A DNA stretch of 6,969 nt from Muribaculaceae bacterium (lineage in GTDB: Bacteria > Pseudomonadota > Alphaproteobacteria > Rs-D84): contig JAMPEH010000123.1 in assembly GCA_023665245.1 (NCBI GenBank), forward strand, positions 1-6,969, given 5' to 3'. The notes under the pieces were generated by a model. That model made no database searches. It was given only the letters and a program-made list of their open reading frames with translations, and was not told the origin of the DNA. Made by a program: the position numbers and the translations under genes. Of this stretch, positions 6,001-6,969 are shown piece after piece. The number at the start of each line of letters is the position of its first letter. Positions within the stretch are counted from its first letter, which is position 1.

Positions 6001-6969
6001 AGGACACCCTCGTGGAAGTCACCACGGAGAAGAAGGTCTATACCGTCACGGGTATCATTGGAAACGGCACGGTGAACGGCAAGGAAACGAAATTCACCCA
6101 GACTGTGGTCCACGGGGAGCAGTCCGAGCCTATGGTGTTCACCGCCGCCCCCGGCTATGAGATCACCGGCGTGAAGATCACCGGCCCCAACGGGAATTAC
6201 ACGAAGTATCCCCAGCTGACCTATACCTATCCCGCCAAGGAAGTCACCCAGGACATTACGGTGGAGGTCACCACCGCTCAGAAGCAGTATTATCTGGCGT
6301 TCCGGATGGCCGATGACAACCTCAACAAGGCTGAGTTTATCGCGCCGGAGGGCCTTGTGGAGGCGCCGAACTCGACCTACGACTACCGTTATGAGTTTGA
6401 CTACAACACCCCGGACATTCAAGTCCAGAATCCCGACAGGCCCGGTTATGTCTTCACCGGCTGGAGCACGGGCAACTATAAGTCGACCCTCCAGGGCGAC
6501 ACGACAAGCGCGGGCGGTCTGGCCAACGTGGTGGTCCCCACCCACTATACCTTCAGCAAGGCAGACGCAAATACGCTGGTGTTGACTGCCGGTTGGCAGG
6601 CCGACACCTTCACCTTCGCCTACCAGTGGACCTGGCCCGAGGCGGGGCCCGTGGCGGGGGGCGACGCCGTCACGACGCTGTATGGCGAAAGCGGTAAGGT
6701 GGAGACCATCCAGAAGCCCATAAACGTGAAGACCGCGACCGGGACGTTGCGGCAGGAGGTCAAGTACGCGCCCAGCACGACGCTGAACGTGCTGCAGGGG
6801 GAGGATAGCTACCCGCTGCCCGGCAGTCAGTATTACGCCAAGGACAATAACGGCAGCGTCACCGGCGTGTATACCTTCTCCGGCTGGACCGCCTATAACG
6901 AGAAGGGCGAGGTCCTGGCCGACGCCTATCAGCCCGACGCCGAGACCGGCTCCTTCACCATGGCACCCA
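1..6969 (+). CDS. Giant modular secreted pectate lyase (PL1) with InlB-type repeat tail; partial at both ends
   Basis: The frame starting at base 3 is open for 2,322 codons with no stop; bases 1-2 end the previous codon and base 6969 begins the next. Start codon, ribosome binding site, signal peptide and C-terminal anchor are all outside. The catalytic unit (residues about 385-719) is a family 1 polysaccharide lyase, which cleaves polygalacturonate by Ca2+-dependent beta-elimination. Around it lie a beta-sandwich, Cys/His modules, an FN3-like domain, three Ig-like modules, a MucBP-like unit and at least eight InlB-type units. Simple PL1 enzymes have about 350-450 residues, so this protein is several times longer. 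The low-complexity N-terminal linker suggests that the window begins soon after the signal peptide. All 27 cysteines I count lie before residue 1089. The whole-protein role (pectin degradation plus adhesion at the cell surface) is inferred from the domains; the reading frame and the PL1 assignment are directly visible. Confidence 0.97.
3..101 (+). other. A/P/E/K-rich N-terminal linker
   Basis: Residues 1-33 are almost entirely Ala, Pro, Glu, Asp and Lys, including an acidic stretch and then PAKAPAKAAA. No helix-forming hydrophobic core is visible, so this is not the signal peptide itself. Linkers of this kind commonly follow signal peptides in exported clostridial proteins, so I infer that the true start lies a short way upstream. 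Confidence 0.7.
102..512 (+). other. N-terminal beta-sandwich module, possibly carbohydrate-binding
   Basis: Residues 34-170 have alternating hydrophobic strands, for example RYIIIKLNNPATIKVW and, near the end, TFDVTEGGTYYLAFSSKAYI followed by CQVQIVE. This strand pattern, ending in a 'YYLxFSxKAYI' strand, resembles the accessory beta-sandwich found in front of pectate lyases and other glycan-active enzymes. A role in binding sugar is inferred from position only. The DNA is clearly AT-richer than the rest: bases 181-240 are about 35% GC by hand count, with AAA, ACA, GTA and AAT codons that are rare elsewhere in the gene. Confidence 0.6.
525..812 (+). other. Cys/His-rich module 1 (HxW...CxxCG type)
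   Basis: Residues 175-270 open with THTHNW and contain HWHNCTADGC, then a doublet of HSW units. The second HSW unit, HSWNNGTCANCG, has the CxxC pair at C261 and C264. Units of the form HxW-x-G-x-C-x-x-C-G, alternating with 'xCTxxGxxxYxCxxCG', recur in large clostridial surface proteins. The His and Cys spacing looks like a small metal-binding knuckle, but metal binding is inference; disulfides are the alternative. The module joins the N-terminal beta-sandwich to the lyase. Confidence 0.72.
813..1154 (+). other. FN3-like entry domain preceding the PL1 lyase
   Basis: Residues 271-384 contain WMESAYAEWS (from W277), REYPSYMRVDALGLAAGSY (from R317) and TAHDRSGYGF (H357-D358-R359). I recognise this run of motifs as the fibronectin-III-like lead-in typical of bacterial PL1 pectate lyases: ESAYVEW..., then IREYPxxxRxDxLGLxAGxY, then the AHDRSG linker into the first beta-helix turn. 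It probably packs on the helix and is part of the enzyme unit rather than a free module. Confidence 0.75.
1155..2159 (+). other. PL1 pectate lyase catalytic domain (right-handed beta-helix) with C-terminal cap
   Basis: Residues 385-719 carry the PL1 hallmarks in order: SNVTIEGVGNDG (from S420); EDCVTIEGGKNYWIHNCDFF, matching the family's 'vWIDH' strand; DGALDIKKSNYVTVSYNHFW; GKTSLLGG; and a YHHNWFDH strand followed by SRNPRIR and HIYNNYY. By hand alignment to Erwinia PelC, D462, D495 and D499 match Ca2+ ligands D131, E166 and D170. K518 matches K190, R546 the catalytic base R218, and R551 matches R223, so the active site appears intact. The position equivalent to D129 is Tyr. The region after the helix, with YAGRLQGGD (Y705-D713), is the usual end of this subfamily, so the domain looks complete. 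Expected activity is endo-cleavage of polygalacturonate. Confidence 0.93.
2160..2540 (+). other. Cys/His segment 2 and Pro/Thr linker after the lyase
   Basis: Residues 720-846 leave the enzyme through a poorly defined stretch. They then hold IGCANGDHEWGNWH (C767) and TCLRCGATG (C796, C799), a shortened HxW/CxxCG module with one CxxC pair. After a Gly/Ala/Thr run comes a short KPEPTPT linker and a CDC pair (C837, C839) directly in front of the next Ig-like module. It looks like a degenerate copy of the Cys/His modules on either side. Confidence 0.6.
2541..2810 (+). other. Ig-like beta-sandwich module A
   Basis: Residues 847-936 begin TKTVEIKDGETHYFKYEQ and end in two strands, GTYTITLTIDG and AAHVVTIVLVAE. 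The alternating pattern and the 'PGTYTITLT' strand are typical of bacterial Ig-like (Big-type) domains. The DGETHY segment (residues 854-859) recurs in module B at 1089-1094, so the two are probably duplicates. Bases 2581-2640 are about 35% GC by hand count, well below their flanks. Confidence 0.6.
2811..3224 (+). other. Cys/His-rich module 3 with DxNxDGxCD loop
   Basis: Residues 937-1074 start with DHVHVWAE (H939, H941). They continue with ASCTEAGEMVRVC and EGC, then GHTWGAWTVTTPATCQQAG, HTCTVEGCG and finally HVDANGDGLCDYGCG (D1048, N1050, D1052, C1055, D1056, C1059). The 'SCTEAG...C' and 'ATCxxAGxxxxxC' halves form an internal repeat of the type seen in module 1. The DxNxDGxCD loop has the ligand spacing of a dockerin or EF-hand-like Ca2+ loop fused to a Cys pair. 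A CC pair (residues 1068-1069) closes the module. Ion binding is inferred. Confidence 0.72.
3228..3527 (+). other. Ig-like beta-sandwich module B (relative of module A)
   Basis: Residues 1076-1175 include LSLCDGETHYIEM, a Ser/Asn/Thr-rich middle and closing strands SGTVTITNSN and RSLTLVVVDL. The opening DGETHY and the closing 'GTxTIT' strand match module A, and the matching DNA runs GAYGGCGAGACGCAYTA in both copies. Bases 3301-3360 and 3421-3480 are each about 45% GC by hand count, lower than the flanks. C1088, just before DGETHY, is the last cysteine in the window. Confidence 0.58.
3531..3770 (+). repeat. InlB B-repeat (Listeria-Bacteroides repeat), canonical copy
   Basis: Residues 1177-1256 follow the family pattern closely: VTVTYQDVDGTVIGEPTTEV, then LGQKLTEPAAPTAPEGKAFA, then GWYV, WDFANDVVSDKEITLRAAYG. 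The initial 'VTY.D.DG', the 'P..PEGK.F.GWY' core and the 'WDF...V..D.TL.A.Y' end are the hallmarks of the beta-grasp-like InlB B-repeat. These repeats form stalks or adhesive surfaces in Gram-positive surface proteins. Confidence 0.88.
3771..3983 (+). repeat. MucBP-like unit
   Basis: Residues 1257-1327 run YVVHYYLIEDGQETAKS, a loop, then VAAPAVLGYIPQQTSYELK and KVLFIYYTK. The 'VxYxxxxDG', 'GYxxxxxxYxL' and 'VxFxYYT' elements resemble mucin-binding MucBP-type repeats, which often stand next to InlB repeats. Mucin or glycan contact is only a possibility. A THTH motif (H1332, H1334) follows directly. Confidence 0.6.
4005..4271 (+). other. Ig-like/cadherin-like module C
   Basis: Residues 1335-1423 contain WGEIVIPGTSGATLELVGN, LTVQGSALVAADSV and a closing STVYVKATTADGQVSYYYLT strand pair. 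Strand spacing and the ending 'VxVKATTADGQVSYYYLTV' look like bacterial Ig-like or cadherin-like beta-sandwiches. It shows no clear similarity to modules A and B and has no cysteine. Family assignment is uncertain. Confidence 0.45.
4278..4703 (+). repeat. InlB-type repeat 2, expanded
   Basis: Residues 1426-1567 begin ATVTYKLVDGDSTKV and later carry GDYPTGYPYSVG, GKSFAGWNI and ASVTLESGWR. These are the start strand, 'G..F.GW' core and closing 'VTL.A.W'-like strand of an InlB repeat, but about 140 residues are used instead of about 75. The extra length lies in a loop around IEGWDASKLPAGAVVSEDGM and in a polar insertion (YHNTSKDNKNQNLPKEEYEA) after the core. Confidence 0.6.
4704..5111 (+). other. 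Unrecognised domain between InlB-type repeats
   Basis: Residues 1568-1703 match no family I know. The segment contains YLNVLAFDVEGKDRLQELEI, a charged stretch (SMKRMRETEDYGF), then strand-like pieces LIQLEVAAGVTYDAWQVEFL, DIDMVIGDSQYTLLGMYF and VSIELQEGTGVWQLAKI. The pattern is mixed at first and then beta-rich, consistent with a jelly-roll or galactose-binding-like fold, but this is a guess. It ends exactly where the next repeat starts (YTVKYV). Its position inside the stalk suggests a ligand-binding or structural insert. Confidence 0.4.
5112..5489 (+). repeat. InlB-type repeat 3
   Basis: Residues 1704-1829 begin YTVKYVIPAAAGVTM and contain the core HILNGWYVKNDQGEDVYYGG and the closing VIELYATYDK. 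The start strand and the final 'xLYAxYD' strand match the InlB pattern, with a long charged loop (YELDSTGTRRKVENK) before the core. The DNA CTACACGGTGAAGTA at its start (5111-5125) is repeated at 5501-5515 at the start of the next unit, so the two share a register and probably an origin. Confidence 0.68.
5502..5789 (+). repeat. InlB-type repeat 4
   Basis: Residues 1834-1929 begin YTVKYDRNLPAGVDG, with the core LEGWEFKGWSKDDPTPATLE and the end PEVTLYAIWERL. 'YTVKYD.N...G', 'GW.FKGWS' and 'VTLYAIWE' are strong InlB/Listeria-Bacteroides signals, in particular the 'LYAIW' closing strand. It directly precedes the divergent tandem pair. Confidence 0.82.
5796..6284 (+). repeat. Tandem pair of divergent InlB B-repeats (80 and 83 residues)
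   Basis: Copy one is bases 5796-6035 and copy two 6036-6284. Each has 'YTVxGxIxNGxTVxN', then 'TVxHGEQSxxMVFTxxxGYxITGVxxxG', then 'YTYxAxxVTxDxxVEVTTxxK'. The shared DNA includes GGGGAGCAGTCC in both copies. The pattern fits the divergent InlB B-repeat family (Flg_new_2 type). The near-identical middle segment and the 1:1 register point to tandem duplication within the gene. Confidence 0.85.
6288..6605 (+). repeat. InlB-type repeat 5
   Basis: Residues 2096-2201 run YYLAFRMADDNLNKAEF, YDYRYEFDYN, IQVQNPDRPGYVFTGWSTGN and ADANTLVLTAGWQAD. The core 'P.RPGYVFTGWS' and the end 'L.AGWQAD' are typical InlB elements. The lead strand differs from copies 3 and 4, so it is a diverged member. Confidence 0.75.
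6606..6968 (+). repeat. InlB-type repeat 6, cut by the window end
   Basis: Residues 2202-2322 begin TFTFAYQWTWPEAGPVAGGD and reach the core TGVYTFSGWTAYNEKGEVL before the sequence stops at FTMAP. The 'YTFSGW' core is the InlB signature, and the closing strand must lie beyond base 6969. Whether more repeats or an anchor follow cannot be seen. Confidence 0.65.

Noticed and set aside
5469..6545. Minus-strand open frame of 358 residues, and a smaller one at 5214-5459
   Set aside because: Same shadow frame, opposite well-defined InlB-type repeats. No plausible ribosome binding site or domain was seen.

Overview
The whole window lies inside one gene. Reading + strand codons from base 3 gives 2,322 consecutive codons with no stop. 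Both ends of the gene are outside the window. The product is a very large, modular, exported protein: a family 1 polysaccharide lyase (pectate lyase) followed by a long tail of repeated beta-rich surface modules. No second gene, RNA gene, promoter, terminator, mobile element or CRISPR array can be supported. The long open frames on the minus strand are shadows caused by codon choice.

The organism is inferred, not shown. The DNA is GC-rich, and codons ending in G or C dominate (GCC, ACC, GGC, CTG, CAG). The modules are InlB/Listeria-Bacteroides type repeats, a MucBP-like unit and HxW...CxxCG cysteine/histidine units. Together these suggest a gut-type GC-rich clostridial Firmicute, for example of the Oscillospiraceae/Ruminococcaceae kind. 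A pectin-degrading gut commensal would fit.

Layout: an A/P/E/K-rich linker (3-101), as expected just after a signal peptide; a beta-sandwich, possibly carbohydrate-binding (102-512); a first Cys/His module (525-812); an FN3-like entry domain (813-1154); the PL1 catalytic beta-helix with its C-terminal cap (1155-2159); a second Cys/His segment and linker (2160-2540); Ig-like module A (2541-2810); a third Cys/His module with a DxNxDGxCD loop (2811-3224); Ig-like module B, a relative of A (3228-3527); a canonical InlB B-repeat (3531-3770); a MucBP-like unit (3771-3983); another Ig-like unit (4005-4271); then InlB-like, unknown and divergent InlB repeats to the window end (4278-6968).

The likely job, by inference, is Ca2+-dependent cleavage of pectate outside the cell. 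The N-terminal modules would bind substrate or metal, and the long tail would act as stalk, spacer or adhesin. The anchor (LPXTG, SLH or other) would lie beyond the 3' end and cannot be judged. The most notable features are the sharp division between a cysteine-bearing front half and a cysteine-free back half, the AT-richer islands that match single beta-sandwich modules, and one domain (4704-5111) that I cannot assign.
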